Notes: generated from the sequence alone by a model not told the origin. 64,000 bases of DNA from Janthinobacterium agaricidamnosum (GCF_003667705.1 NZ_CP033019.1:5332001-5396000), one strand, 5' to 3'; numbered from the stretch's first letter, positions 9,351 to 19,177 are shown. Program-made: numbers and translations.

Positions 9351-11789
9351 TTACTCTTCCGAAAATGATTTGAGAATTTGTTCGCGTTCGCGCGCTTCGC
9401 TCAGGGTGCGCGCTTCATTCGTGCCCGTGCTGGAGCCGCCATCGCCGCCAGCGCCAGCGTCACCGTGCGCCATGCGCGTATCGGCACCGCCGCTGCCGCA
9501 GCCGACGCTGCTGTGGATAAAGGCGAAGTTATCCTTCAGGCAGTCGCCGGCCAGGTATTCGGCATACACGTAGTCGCCATCGAGCAGGGCCAGGCCAGGC
9601 GGTTCGGCCAGCACCTGCTCGCGGCGGCCCTGCACGGCTACCTGCATGTAGTCGCGCCAGACGGGCAGCGCCAGCGTCCCCCCGGTGGCGTTGCCCAGGC
9701 TCTTGGGCTGGTCGTAGCCTAGCCAGACGACGGACACGAGGCCCGAGGAATAACCGGCGAACCAGGCGTCATAGGCATTGTTCGAGGTTCCCGTCTTGCC
9801 GGCCGCGTCGCCGCGTCCCAGCGCCAGCGCGCCGCGTCCCGTGCCGCTCTTGACGACGTCGCGCAGCATGCTGTCCATGACGTAGGCATTGCGCGTGGAG
9901 ATCACCTGCGTGCCCGGTGCCGGCTCGCCCTTGGCGCGCGGCGCCGCGTCGGAAAACAGCACCGCGCCGCTGCGGCTGCGCACTTCCTTGATCAGCTTTG
10001 GCGGCATCTGCACGCCGCCGTTGGCGAACACGGCATACGATTGCGCCAGCTGCAGCGGCGTGACGGCGCCCGCGCCCAGCGCCAGCGGCAGCGAGACGGG
10101 ATTGCGCGCGCCCTCGAAACCGAAGCGCGTGGCGTAGTGCTGCACGTAGCCGGGCCCCGCCGCCTGCATCAGGCTGACGGCCACCAGGTTTTTCGAGCGC
10201 ACGAGACCGCGCCGCACGCTGATGAAGCCTTCATAGTTGTTGCCGTAATTGCGCGGACGCCACGGCTGCGCCCCCGTTTCCCGCGGCAGCAGCAGGCGCT
10301 GCGTATCATCCACGGCCGTGCCGGGAAAATAGCCCTTTTCCAGCGCCGCCGAATACACGAAGGGCTTGAAGCTGGAACCGGGCTGGCGGTAGGCCTGCAT
10401 GGCGTGGTTGTAGTGGTTGCGGTAGAAATCGAAGCCGCCCGCCATGGCGACGATTTCGCCGCTGTGCGCCTCGACGGAAATGAGCGCGCCTTCCATCTCG
10501 GGCAGCTGGCTCACGAGCCAGAGCTTTTTCGCCGCGTCGTGCACCACGCGGATGACGCTGTTTTCCACGATGGCGCGCTTGCCGTCGAGCGGCAGCTTGC
10601 CGCCCAGGCGCGCGTCCGATGCCGTCAGCACGATCTCGTCGCCATTGCGCAGCTGCGCCGTCAGCTGGCGCTTGCCGCCCGTCTCGACCTTGCGCACCAG
10701 GGCGGCGCGCACTTCTCCGCTGTCCGGGTAGGCGGCCAGCTGGCGCGCCACGCTGTCTGCGGAGGCGGCCAGGCGCGCTTCCGGGCCGCGATAGCCGCGC
10801 CGCGCCTGCGCGTTCAATAGCCCATCGCGCAGCGACTTGTCGGCCGCCCGCTGCGGCGCCATGCGGATGGTGGTGGTCACGTCCAGGCCCATGCTGTAGG
10901 CGCCTTCGGGATAGCTTTGCACGATCAGCTGACGCGCTTCCTCGACCGCATACGCGGCCGCGTGCACGGAGCTGTTGCGGTCCTTGTTCAGGGCTAGTTT
11001 TTCCGCCACGGCGGCGTCGTATTCGGCTGGCGTGATGTAGCCGAGTTCGCGCATGCGCTGCAGGATGTAATGCTGGCGCACGGTGGCGCGCTGCGGATTG
11101 GCGACGGGATTATACGCCGACGGCGCTTTCGGCAAGCCGGCCAGCATGGCCGCTTCGGCAATGCTGACGTCGGCCAGCGGCTTGTCGAAATAGATGTTCG
11201 AGGCGGCGGAAAAGCCGTAGGAGCGCTCGCCCAGGTAAATCTGGTTCATGTACAGTTCCAGCAGCTTGTCCTTGCCGTAGTGCTGTTCCAGCTTGTAGGC
11301 GAGCAGCATCTCCGTCAGCTTGCGCTGCACCGTCTTTTCGCGCGACAGGAAAAAGTCGCGCGCCACCTGCATGGTGATGGTGCTGGCGCCCTGCGCATGG
11401 TGGCCCGTGACGACGTTGGCCAGGGTGGCGCGCGTCAAGCCGTAAAAGTCCACGGCGCCATGCTCGTAGAAGCGCGCATCCTCGATGGCCAGCAAGGCCT
11501 GGCGCATGCGCAGCGGGATCTCCTTCAGGGGCAGGAATTCGCGGCGCTCTTCGCCGTACTCGGCCAGCAGCTCGCCTTCGCTGGAAAAAATACGTAGCGG
11601 CAGCGCGGGCTTGTACTGCGCCAGGTGCTCGACGGGCGGCAAGTCCTGCCATGCCTGGCGCAGCCACCAGCCGCCCGCCAGCGCTGCGGACAAGCCCAGG
11701 CCCAGGGTCAATCCCAGGCCGAATTTCAGATTGCGTGCCAGTTTCGATGACGGCTTGTGGGGCTTTGTATCTTGCGCTTGTGCTTCCAT
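9351..11789 (-). CDS. mrcA: penicillin-binding protein 1A, bifunctional peptidoglycan synthase
   Basis: 812 residues with a cytoplasmic tail, one membrane helix (about 24-46) and both class A PBP domains. The glycosyltransferase catalytic Glu103 is in AIEDARFYEHGA. The transpeptidase motifs are SSFK at 472-475, SKN at 532-534 and KTGT at 665-668. It polymerises and cross-links peptidoglycan in the periplasm. The start at ATG 11789 has AAAGGA 8 bases upstream; an in-frame ATG at 11864 lacks membrane-protein character. It is divergent from the ArgP-type regulator. The C-terminal tail after the transpeptidase is Gly/Thr-rich and low in complexity. Confidence 0.9.
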   Translation of the reverse strand: MEAQAQDTKPHKPSSKLARNLKFGLGLTLGLGLSAALAGGWWLRQAWQDLPPVEHLAQYKPALPLRIFSSEGELLAEYGEERREFLPLKEIPLRMRQALLAIEDARFYEHGAVDFYGLTRATLANVVTGHHAQGASTITMQVARDFFLSREKTVQRKLTEMLLAYKLEQHYGKDKLLELYMNQIYLGERSYGFSAASNIYFDKPLADVSIAEAAMLAGLPKAPSAYNPVANPQRATVRQHYILQRMRELGYITPAEYDAAVAEKLALNKDRNSSVHAAAYAVEEARQLIVQSYPEGAYSMGLDVTTTIRMAPQRAADKSLRDGLLNAQARRGYRGPEARLAASADSVARQLAAYPDSGEVRAALVRKVETGGKRQLTAQLRNGDEIVLTASDARLGGKLPLDGKRAIVENSVIRVVHDAAKKLWLVSQLPEMEGALISVEAHSGEIVAMAGGFDFYRNHYNHAMQAYRQPGSSFKPFVYSAALEKGYFPGTAVDDTQRLLLPRETGAQPWRPRNYGNNYEGFISVRRGLVRSKNLVAVSLMQAAGPGYVQHYATRFGFEGARNPVSLPLALGAGAVTPLQLAQSYAVFANGGVQMPPKLIKEVRSRSGAVLFSDAAPRAKGEPAPGTQVISTRNAYVMDSMLRDVVKSGTGRGALALGRGDAAGKTGTSNNAYDAWFAGYSSGLVSVVWLGYDQPKSLGNATGGTLALPVWRDYMQVAVQGRREQVLAEPPGLALLDGDYVYAEYLAGDCLKDNFAFIHSSVGCGSGGADTRMAHGDAGAGGDGGSSTGTNEARTLSEAREREQILKSFSEE

Positions 11790-11938
11790 GAGGTGATTCC
11801 TTTGCTGCCAGGAGGCCGCGCTGCATACGCGTACGCGGCACTCCATCAAAGAGGCATTGTGCACTGCAACACACCCATCCTTATGAAAAGTAAGTATTAT
11901 TTAGTATTGATAAATTTTTCTTATGTTAGGCAGTGGTC

Positions 11939-12826
11939 ATGGATCTCAATCCCAAGCACACGGAAGCGTTCCGCGCCGTCGTCGAAACGGGCAGTTTCGA
12001 GCAGGCGGCGCTGCGGCTGCACCTGACGTCGCCGGCCATTTCGCAAAGGGTGCGGGCGCTGGAAAGCCAGCTCGGCAATGCGCTGATCGTGCGCAGCCGT
12101 CCCGCGCGCGCCACGCGCATGGGCCAGCGGCTGATGCAGTATCTGAAGCGGGCCAAGCTGCTGGAAGCGGATTTGCAGGCGGAACTGGCGGTGCAGCAGG
12201 ATGCCCCGCTGACCCTGGTGCTGGCGCTGAACGCGGATTCGATGGGCACGTGGTTCTTCCCGGCCCTGTCCGAGGTGTTGATACGCGAACGCGTGCTGCT
12301 GGACCTGACCGTGGAAGACCAGGACCACACGTATACCTTGCTGGAAACGGGCATGGCGATCGGCTGCATCAGCACGGAAGCCAAACCCATGCGCGGCTGC
12401 ACGGCCGAGCCGCTGGGCGTGATGCGCTACTGGCTGGTGGCCACACAAGCGTTCCGCCAGCAGTGGTTTGCGCACGGGCTGACGCGCAAGGCGGCGCGCA
12501 CGGCGCCCGTCGTCGCCTACACGCGCAAGGACACCCTGCAGTCGTCGTTCCTGCTAGAGGCGCTGGGCTTGCCCGAAGGCGCCTACCCCTGCCATTACGT
12601 GCCGGGCGCCACCTCGCACTTCAACGCCATCCGCTACGGCCTCGGCTACGGCATGGTGCCGGAATTGCTATTGAAGGCGAACACGGATGGGGAACTCGTG
12701 GAAATGCTCACGCCCAAGACACCTGCGGACGTGGCCCTGTACTGGCACACGTGGAAGGTGCAGTCGCCGCGCATGGAGCAGCTGTCGCGGCACATCATTG
12801 CGGCGGCGCGCACCATGCTGAGATAA
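11939..12826 (+). CDS. argP: LysR-family regulator, ArgP type
   Basis: 295 residues. The N-terminal winged helix-turn-helix (residues about 1-60, HTEAFRAVVETGSFEQAA and TSPAISQRVRALE) is followed by a LysR substrate-binding domain. The whole chain resembles ArgP/IciA, the lysine/arginine-responsive activator of argO/lysE exporters. I prefer ATG 11939 over GTG 11933 because AGG lies 8 bases upstream of it. It is divergent from mrcA across an AT-rich 149-base spacer and abuts, stop to stop, the convergent ABC permease. No lysE/argO exporter lies next to it, so its target is not in this window. Confidence 0.78.
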   Translation: MDLNPKHTEAFRAVVETGSFEQAALRLHLTSPAISQRVRALESQLGNALIVRSRPARATRMGQRLMQYLKRAKLLEADLQAELAVQQDAPLTLVLALNADSMGTWFFPALSEVLIRERVLLDLTVEDQDHTYTLLETGMAIGCISTEAKPMRGCTAEPLGVMRYWLVATQAFRQQWFAHGLTRKAARTAPVVAYTRKDTLQSSFLLEALGLPEGAYPCHYVPGATSHFNAIRYGLGYGMVPELLLKANTDGELVEMLTPKTPADVALYWHTWKVQSPRMEQLSRHIIAAARTMLR

Positions 12827-13699
12827 TTATCGCTGCATGCCCCAGCGTTTCAAGGTGACGCGCTCCAAGGTGCGAAAACCGATGTTTTCCACGATTAAAC
12901 CGATGACGATGACGGCCGCCAGGCCCGCAAACACCTTGTCCGTGTACAGCTCGTTGCGGTTCTGGAAGATGTACCAGCCCAGGCCGCCCTGCCCCGACGT
13001 GGTGCCGAATACCAGCTCGGCCGCGATCAGGGTGCGCCAGGCGAACGCCCAGCCTATCTTCAAACCCGAGACGATGGACGGCAAGGCGCCCGGCACGAGG
13101 ATGTGCAGCACCAGCCGCAAGCCGTTCAAGCCGTAGTTGCGGCCCGCCATGCGCAGGGTCTCTGGCACGCCCTGGAAGCCCGCATACGTGTTCAGGGCCA
13201 GCGGCCACATCACGGAATGGACGATGACGAAGATCAAACTGGCGCGTCCCAGGCCGAACCACAGCAGGGCCAGCGGCAGCAGGGCGATCGCAGGCAAGGG
13301 ATTGAGCATGGCCGTCAGGGTTTCCAGAACGTCACGCCCGATGCGGCTCGACACGGCCAGCAAGGTCAGCACGAAGGCGGCCAACACGCCCACCGCATAG
13401 CCTTGCAGCAACACGACGAGGGACGCGGCCGTACGCGTGAGCAATTCACCGTTGGCGATGCCGCCGATAAACGCCTGCGCCGTCTGGATAAAGCTGGGCA
13501 GCAATAAATCGTTCTGCGTCCAGCGCGCCGCCCCTTCCCACAGCAGGGCCAGACTGAGCAAAATGAAAGCCTTGCGCCACAGCGCGTGCTGGCTCCAGCG
13601 CTGCCAGCGCGACAATGGCCGCTCGACGGTGACGCCGGCCGGCGGCGATGCCGCATAGACGAATTCCTGGCGGATGGGCGGCTCCAGCAGCGCGCTCAT
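12827..13699 (-). CDS. ABC transporter permease, taurine/sulfonate type
   Basis: 290 residues with about six membrane helices. The coupling motif region typical of this family is readable as AFAWRTLIAAELVFGTTSGQ near residue 215-235, which contacts the ATPase. The ATG overlaps the TGA of the ATPase gene by 4 bases, so they are translationally coupled. Together with the ATPase, periplasmic protein and TauD-like dioxygenase upstream it forms a TauABCD/SsuABC-like uptake system. The precise sulfonate or other substrate is not determinable. Confidence 0.84.
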   Translation of the reverse strand: MSALLEPPIRQEFVYAASPPAGVTVERPLSRWQRWSQHALWRKAFILLSLALLWEGAARWTQNDLLLPSFIQTAQAFIGGIANGELLTRTAASLVVLLQGYAVGVLAAFVLTLLAVSSRIGRDVLETLTAMLNPLPAIALLPLALLWFGLGRASLIFVIVHSVMWPLALNTYAGFQGVPETLRMAGRNYGLNGLRLVLHILVPGALPSIVSGLKIGWAFAWRTLIAAELVFGTTSGQGGLGWYIFQNRNELYTDKVFAGLAAVIVIGLIVENIGFRTLERVTLKRWGMQR

Positions 13700-14541
13700 A
13701 CGGCCTCCCGCTGCGCAGTAACTGCTTGCGGGACAGGAACCACTTCCTCATCGAACAGCAAGCCGTGGATGCGGCGGCTGGCAGCCTGGAATTCCGTACT
13801 GCCCGCGCTGTGCAGGCCGAACTGATGGCTGTTGAGTTCGGCGCGCACCCGGCCCGGATGGGGCGACAGCAGCAGGATGCGGTTGCCCACCACCAGCGCT
13901 TCTTCGATCGAATGCGTGACGAAGACGAGGGTAAAGCGCAGCTCTTCCCACAGGCGGCTCAGCTCTTCCTGCATCTTGCGCCGCGTCAAGGCATCGAGCG
14001 CGGCAAACGGCTCGTCCATCAGCAGCACTTCCGGCTGCATGGCCAGGGCGCGCGCGATGGCTACCCGCTGCTTCATGCCGCCCGACAAGGTATGCGGATG
14101 GGCATCTTCAAAGCCGGCCAGGCCCACCTTGGCGATCCAGTGATGGGCGCGCTCGCGGGCCGCCTGCTTGTCCAGCCGCTTGCTGGCAAGTAAGGGGAAC
14201 ATGACGTTTTCCAGCACGGTCTTCCATGGCGGCAACTGGTCGAATTCCTGGAACACGACGACACGCTCCGGCCCCGGCTTGCTGATAGGAACGCCCTGCA
14301 TGGCGATGCTGCCGGCGCGCGGCGCGATGAAGCCGGCCACGGCCTTTAATAAGGACGACTTGCCGCAGCCCGATGGCCCCAGCAGCACGAAACGGTCGCC
14401 GCGGAACACGTCGAAACTGACGTCATGCGTGGCACGCACGGTACGCTGTTCCGTGCGGTATTCCAGGCTGACATGTTTGACGCTGAGCAAGGGCTCCAGC
14501 GCAAGCGGAGGGCGTACCAGGTGAAAAGCAAGCGCGTTCAT
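13696..14541 (-). CDS. ABC transporter ATP-binding protein, taurine/sulfonate type
   Basis: 281 residues. Walker A is GPSGCGKSSL, the signature is LSGGMKQR, Walker B is VLLMDEPFAALD, and the switch His lies in VFVTHSIEEA. These place it with the TauB/SsuB/NrtD importers. ATG 14541 follows AAGGAGG at ideal spacing and sits one base after the stop of the binding-protein gene. The C-terminal 35 residues after the last conserved strand are a short extension. It energises the permease encoded next. Confidence 0.87.
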   Translation of the reverse strand: MNALAFHLVRPPLALEPLLSVKHVSLEYRTEQRTVRATHDVSFDVFRGDRFVLLGPSGCGKSSLLKAVAGFIAPRAGSIAMQGVPISKPGPERVVVFQEFDQLPPWKTVLENVMFPLLASKRLDKQAARERAHHWIAKVGLAGFEDAHPHTLSGGMKQRVAIARALAMQPEVLLMDEPFAALDALTRRKMQEELSRLWEELRFTLVFVTHSIEEALVVGNRILLLSPHPGRVRAELNSHQFGLHSAGSTEFQAASRRIHGLLFDEEVVPVPQAVTAQREAV

Positions 14542-14542
14542 G

Positions 14543-15556
14543 TCAGCCTCCTTGCGTGATGGCAGGGTCGTCAAAAAAGTAATCGCGCCAGCTGTCGGGC
14601 AGGTTGCGGATGGCACTTATACGGTGCAGGAATTGCGCCAGGCCATAGGTATTTTGCGGCGCGATCTTGAATTGCACTTGCGGATTGGCAAAGATTTTCA
14701 GCAGCAGATTACGGTCCACCTTGCTTTTATTGACCTTGATATAGATGTCGGCCGCGCCTTGGCGATTGCTGCTCGCGTACTGCGCCGCTTCGGCCAGCGC
14801 GGCGATGAAGGCGCGGTACGTCTTCGGATTGTCCTTGCGGTACTTTTCCGTCGCATACAGCAAGGTCGACGAGCTGGGTCCGCCCTGCACGTCATACGAA
14901 TTCAGGATGATATGGGCGTTCGGATTCTGCGCCAGTTCCTGCTCCTGGAACGGCGAATTGCCGAAATGGCCGCTCAATTCCGTGCCGCCGGCGATGATGG
15001 CCGCCGCCGCGTCCGGGTGCGGCAGGGTTTGCGTGATTTTATCCAGGCGGGCAAATTCCTTGTCGCCCCACTGCTTCGCCACGGCCATCTGCAATATCCT
15101 GGCCTGGACGGAAACGGAGACGGCCGGCAAGGCGATGCGGTCCTTGTCCGTCAAGTCGGCCAGGGTTTTCACCTTCGGGTTGTTGCTGATCAAATAGTAG
15201 GGGAAATTACCGAGCGAAGCCACGCCGCGCACGTTCTGCCGGCCTTTCGTGCGGTCCCAGATGGTCAGCAGCGGCCCCAGGCCCGCCCCCGCGATATCGA
15301 TATTGCCCGACAACAAAGCGTCATTGATGGCCGGGCCGCCGGACAGGGTGATCCACTCGACTTTCACGTCGACGCCCTGCTGCTTGCCATGCTTTTCGAT
15401 CAGTTTTTGTTCCTGCGCAATATTGAGCAGCAAGAAGGTGATGCCGTGCTGGCCCGCGATGCGGATCTGGCCTTCGGCCCGGGCCATGGGCATGGCCATG
15501 CACAGCATGGCGATGGCGGCGAGAAGGCGGCGGGAAAAGGTCAAGATCGGCAACAT
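14543..15556 (-). CDS. ABC transporter periplasmic substrate-binding protein, SsuA/TauA-like
   Basis: 337 residues starting with a signal peptide (MLPILTFSRRLLAAIAMLC, cleavage likely after ARA). The mature part opens GQIRIAGQHGITFLLLNIAQ and has the two-lobed layout of NMT1/SsuA binding proteins, with a hinge-type motif SGGPAINDALLSGNIDIAGAG early on. ATG 15556 is chosen because AAGGAG lies just upstream and because the signal peptide starts there. It is the second gene of the leftward dioxygenase-transporter operon. Ligand specificity is unknown. Confidence 0.82.
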   Translation of the reverse strand: MLPILTFSRRLLAAIAMLCMAMPMARAEGQIRIAGQHGITFLLLNIAQEQKLIEKHGKQQGVDVKVEWITLSGGPAINDALLSGNIDIAGAGLGPLLTIWDRTKGRQNVRGVASLGNFPYYLISNNPKVKTLADLTDKDRIALPAVSVSVQARILQMAVAKQWGDKEFARLDKITQTLPHPDAAAAIIAGGTELSGHFGNSPFQEQELAQNPNAHIILNSYDVQGGPSSSTLLYATEKYRKDNPKTYRAFIAALAEAAQYASSNRQGAADIYIKVNKSKVDRNLLLKIFANPQVQFKIAPQNTYGLAQFLHRISAIRNLPDSWRDYFFDDPAITQGG

Positions 15557-15588
15557 AGACACTCCTTGGGTTAAATCAACAGTCAAAA

Positions 15589-16473
15589 TCAGTAAGGCGC
15601 ATCGCCTTCGATGGTGGTGCGGTAGAGTTTGCGGCGCTGGTCGAGCGGGCAGCCCGTCGCCAGGTGCATCAGCGAGCGGTTGTCCCAGAACACCAGGTCG
15701 TGCGGCTGCCAGCGGTGCACATACAGGTGTTCGGGGCGCACGCTGTGGGCGAACAGTTCGTCGAGCAGGGCGCGGCTTTCATCGGCGGGCAAGCCGACGA
15801 TGCGCGTGGTGAAATGCTCGCTGACGAACAGGGCACGGCGTCCCGTTTCCGGATGCACGCGCACCACAGGGTGCGTTACGGGTTTGACTTCATCGATCTG
15901 CGCCTGCGTCAGCGCCGGGCGCCACGGGTTGCGGCGACGCAACTCCTCATACTGGCTCAGGTAGCTGTGTTCGGCACGGGCGCCGCGCACGGCGTGGCGC
16001 AGCGCGGCCGGCAAGCTTTCCCAGGCCAGGTGCATGTTGGCAAACACGGTATCGCCGCCCTCGTCCGGCAACTCTTGCGCGTGCAGCATGGAGCCGAGGC
16101 TGGGCACTTCCTTGTACGACAGGTCGGAATGCCAGAAATGGCCCGCGTCACCGAGGCCGATGGGTTGGCCATCTTCAACGATGTTCGAGATGATCAGCAC
16201 TTCCGGCTGCGTAGGCAGCTGGAACTGGCGCAGCACGTGGATTTGCAGGGGGCCGAAGCGGCGGCTGAAATCGACTTGCTGCTGCGGCGTGATGCGCTGG
16301 TCGCGGAACACCAGCACATGATGGTCGAGGTGGGCGTGGTGCAGGCGCTGGAAGTCGCCCAGCGACAGCGGCTGCGACAGGTCCAGCCCCAGCACTTGTG
16401 CGCCGAGCGGCGCATCGAACGTTTCGATGCGGAACTGGCTGGAAGAAAACGCGGATTTCAGGACGGCCGACAT
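15589..16473 (-). CDS. TauD/TfdA-family Fe(II)/2-oxoglutarate dioxygenase
   Basis: 294 residues. The iron-binding facial triad is His115 and Asp117 in HFWHSD and distal His270 in NRSLMHLA; the 2-oxoglutarate-binding Arg is in KLYRTTIEG near 287. Family members hydroxylate taurine or alkyl sulfonates, releasing sulfite, or open sulfate esters. It is the first gene of a leftward operon followed by binding protein, ATPase and permease, so an organosulfur-scavenging role is likely. The start at ATG 16473 removes a non-conserved upstream extension. The substrate could also be a non-sulfur carboxylate. Confidence 0.85.
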   Translation of the reverse strand: MSAVLKSAFSSSQFRIETFDAPLGAQVLGLDLSQPLSLGDFQRLHHAHLDHHVLVFRDQRITPQQQVDFSRRFGPLQIHVLRQFQLPTQPEVLIISNIVEDGQPIGLGDAGHFWHSDLSYKEVPSLGSMLHAQELPDEGGDTVFANMHLAWESLPAALRHAVRGARAEHSYLSQYEELRRRNPWRPALTQAQIDEVKPVTHPVVRVHPETGRRALFVSEHFTTRIVGLPADESRALLDELFAHSVRPEHLYVHRWQPHDLVFWDNRSLMHLATGCPLDQRRKLYRTTIEGDAPY

Positions 16474-16686
16474 GGGAACTCGACTAGAGTCTGGGGAAGT
16501 CCACTGTATGCCGGCCTGCGCTCCTTGCAAACGAAGCATTTACTATATGGATATGCGCGGCGCATTGCGCCATGCTGCAACAGGCGCTGTCACGCAAGGG
16601 CACAGCGGCACCGGCTTTGTGCCCGGAAAGGGAGCTAGCACGCAACTTGCTTGTCTGCCAATCTTCAACCATCGCCCAGGAAAACC

Positions 16687-17172
16687 ATGCGCGCCTACGC
16701 CCTGATGCTCGCCGTTCTGTTCGCTGTTCCCGTCCACGCCCAGGACAGCCAGGATGAAAGTGATCTCAGCTACAAAGCCTATGTGCACAGCGACAAGCGC
16801 ATCAAGTGTTTATACGGCTATGCGGCCGACAAGACGGGCGACCATGCGGCGGCCGTCGCCATCTTTGAAGACTGCATCCGGCGCTGGAACGATGTGTATT
16901 CGATGATTTGGCTGGCCCAGCTGTATGAAACGGGCATCGGCGTGCCCAGGGACCTGGCGCAGGCGACGGCGCTGATGCGGCGCGGCGCCCATACCAACGA
17001 TGACGCCGCCTATGCGCGGCTGGCGCGCTATCACTATGGCGTGGCGCTGGCCGAAGGCCGGGGCACGCCGCAGGACCTTCCCCAGGCCAGAACCTGGCTG
17101 CGCCAGGCGGCGCAGGAGGGCGTGCGGGAGGCGGCCGATTATCTGGACCGCCTGGAAGGCGCCGCGCCATAG
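16687..17172 (+). CDS. secreted Sel1-repeat protein
   Basis: 161 residues. A signal peptide (MRAYALMLAVLFAVPVHAQ) precedes two or three Sel1-like tetratricopeptide units, seen as IWLAQLYETGIGVPRDLAQA and RYHYGVALAEGRGTPQDLPQA with the usual A-x-x-W-L-R-Q-A spacing. Such repeats bind partner proteins. AGGAAAA just ahead supports ATG 16687. It is a lone plus-strand gene between the dioxygenase operon and the convergent carbonic anhydrase gene. No function can be assigned beyond protein-protein interaction. Confidence 0.75.
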   Translation: MRAYALMLAVLFAVPVHAQDSQDESDLSYKAYVHSDKRIKCLYGYAADKTGDHAAAVAIFEDCIRRWNDVYSMIWLAQLYETGIGVPRDLAQATALMRRGAHTNDDAAYARLARYHYGVALAEGRGTPQDLPQARTWLRQAAQEGVREAADYLDRLEGAAP

Positions 17173-17190
17173 ACGCGGCGCCAGCGCCGC

Positions 17191-17862
17191 TTACGCGATT
17201 GCTTCGTAGCGGGCCAGGCGGGTCGCCATGCGCGGCGCCAGCTCATGGCCGGCCGTGACCGTCACTTCGAGGTCGTTCAGCAAGCCATCCTTCAAGCCGT
17301 AGACCCAGCCATGGACGCTGAGTTCCTGGCCCCGTTCCCACGCATCTTGCACGACGGTGGTCTGGCATACGTTCAAGACTTGCTCGACCACGTTCAGTTC
17401 GCACAGACGGTCGCCGCGCTGGCGGCTCGTCAATACGTCGCCCAGATAGCGCTCGTGCTTCTGGCCAACGTCCTGCACGTGGCGCAGCCAGTTGTCGACC
17501 AGGCCGATGCGCGTGCCCGTCATGGCCGCATGCACGCCCTTGCAGCCGTAATGGCCGACGATGATGATATGTTTGACTTTCAGCACGTCCACGGCAAATT
17601 GCAGGACGGACAGGCAATTGAGGTCGGAATGCACGACCACATTGGCAATATTACGGTGCACAAACACGTCGCCAGGCGCCATGCCCAGCAATTCGTTGGC
17701 GGGAACGCGGCTGTCGGAGCAGCCGATCCACAGGTATTCGGGCGATGTCTGCGCTTCCAGGTTCTTGAAGAAGTTCGGGTCCTTCGCCACCATCGAGTCG
17801 GCCCAGCGGCGGTTACGCTGCAGCAGTTCCGCCAGGGCCGGGCCATTTTTCTGTTCGGTCAT
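17191..17862 (-). CDS. can: beta-class carbonic anhydrase
   Basis: 223 residues. Zinc ligands Cys48, His104 and Cys107 and the Asp50/Arg52 dyad are all present (WIGCSDSRVP and GHYGCKGV). The enzyme interconverts carbon dioxide and bicarbonate in the cytoplasm. GGGAG precedes ATG 17862; the longer reading frame upstream is not conserved-looking. It is separated from dnaJ (same strand, upstream) by that gene's terminator, so it is transcribed from its own promoter. Confidence 0.92.
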   Translation of the reverse strand: MTEQKNGPALAELLQRNRRWADSMVAKDPNFFKNLEAQTSPEYLWIGCSDSRVPANELLGMAPGDVFVHRNIANVVVHSDLNCLSVLQFAVDVLKVKHIIIVGHYGCKGVHAAMTGTRIGLVDNWLRHVQDVGQKHERYLGDVLTSRQRGDRLCELNVVEQVLNVCQTTVVQDAWERGQELSVHGWVYGLKDGLLNDLEVTVTAGHELAPRMATRLARYEAIA

Positions 17863-17948
17863 ATCGCTCCCATTGTGTGCGTACGACTGAATTGGCCGCA
17901 GATCGCGCCCATAGGCCGGCGATGCTCGCACATTGTTCAGTCGTGATG

Positions 17949-17981
17949 AAAAAAACGCCGGGATGTTTCAGCATCCCGGCG
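17949..17981 (-). terminator. intrinsic terminator of the dnaJ transcript
   Basis: A perfect 10-base stem (cgccgggatg at 17956-17965 with catcccggcg at 17972-17981), 6-base loop, followed on the minus strand by seven Ts (17949-17955). It lies 18 bases beyond the dnaJ stop. Confidence 0.9.
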
Positions 17982-17998
17982 CATGGTGTTACGTGTGC

Positions 17999-19132
17999 TT
18001 ATTCAAAAAAATCCTTGACCTTGTCTTTCCAGGTCTTGCTTTGCGGACTGTGCTTGGCACCGCCCTCGGTCGTCGACTTTTCAAAGTCGCGCAGCAGGTC
18101 TTTCTGTTTTTCCGTCAGTTTCACCGGTGTTTCGATGGCCACGTGGCAGAACAGGTCGCCCGCGTAACCGGAGCGCACGCCCTTGATGCCCTTGCCTTTC
18201 AGGCGGAAGGTCTTGCCCGACTGGGTGCCTTCCGGAATCGTGAACGACACTTTGCCGTTCAGGGTAGGCACTTCGATTTCGCCACCCAAAGCTGCCTTGG
18301 TGAACGAGATCGGCATTTCGCAATGCAGGTCGTCGCCTTCGCGCTGGAACACGGCGTGCGGCTTGATGTGGATTTCCACATACAGGTCGCCCGACGGGCC
18401 GCCATTCGTGCCCGGTTCGCCGTTGCCGGACGAACGGATACGCATGCCGTTGTCGATACCGACTGGAATTTTGACTTCCAGGGTCTTGTTGCGCTTGATG
18501 CGACCGGCGCCGCCGCATGGCGTGCAGGGGTCGGTGATGACCTTGCCGCTGCCATGGCATTTCGGGCAGGTTTGCTGGATGCTGAAGAAACCTTGCTGCA
18601 TGCGCACCTGGCCGTGACCGCCGCAAGTACCGCAGGTGGTGGGCGAGGTGCCCGGCTTGGCGCCGCTGCCATGACAAGTGTCGCACTTGTCCCAGCTCGG
18701 CACGCGAATCGTCGTGTCGAAGCCGTGCGCAGCTTGCTCCAGTGTAATTTCCAGGTTGTAGCGCAAGTCGGCGCCACGGTACACCTGTGGACCCGCATTG
18801 CGGCTGCGACCACCGCCACCGCCAAAGATGTCGCCGAAGATATCGCCGAAGCTGTCGGCAAAGCCGCCAGCACCGCCGCCGAAGCCGCCGCCACCGCCCA
18901 TGTTCGGGTCCACGCCGGCGTGACCGTAACGGTCATACGCATCGCGCTTTTCCGGATTGGTCAGCATCTCGTAGGCTTCTTTGACTTCCTTAAACTTTTC
19001 TTCCGATTCCTTGCTATCCGGATTGCGGTCCGGATGGTATTTCATCGCCAGTTTACGGTAAGACTTTTTGATCTCTTCTTCCGAAGCATTTTTTGCGACA
19101 CCGAGTGTCTCGTAAAAATCACGCTTTGCCAT
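17999..19132 (-). CDS. dnaJ: chaperone DnaJ (Hsp40)
   Basis: 377 residues with the full class I layout. The J domain (1-70) carries HPD in [11 protein letters not shown] Gly/Phe-rich linker follows. Four CxxCxGxG zinc motifs are visible: [24 protein letters not shown] and CTPCGGAG. The C-terminal substrate-binding domains complete it. It stimulates DnaK ATPase and delivers unfolded clients. It lies 163 bases downstream of dnaK, with a hairpin terminator between them, and ends at its own terminator. Confidence 0.97.
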   Translation of the reverse strand: MAKRDFYETLGVAKNASEEEIKKSYRKLAMKYHPDRNPDSKESEEKFKEVKEAYEMLTNPEKRDAYDRYGHAGVDPNMGGGGGFGGGAGGFADSFGDIFGDIFGGGGGRSRNAGPQVYRGADLRYNLEITLEQAAHGFDTTIRVPSWDKCDTCHGSGAKPGTSPTTCGTCGGHGQVRMQQGFFSIQQTCPKCHGSGKVITDPCTPCGGAGRIKRNKTLEVKIPVGIDNGMRIRSSGNGEPGTNGGPSGDLYVEIHIKPHAVFQREGDDLHCEMPISFTKAALGGEIEVPTLNGKVSFTIPEGTQSGKTFRLKGKGIKGVRSGYAGDLFCHVAIETPVKLTEKQKDLLRDFEKSTTEGGAKHSPQSKTWKDKVKDFFE

Positions 19133-19177
19133 GTTGTCGGCACCTTGCAGTCTATCTACTGATGTAAAAATTACACG

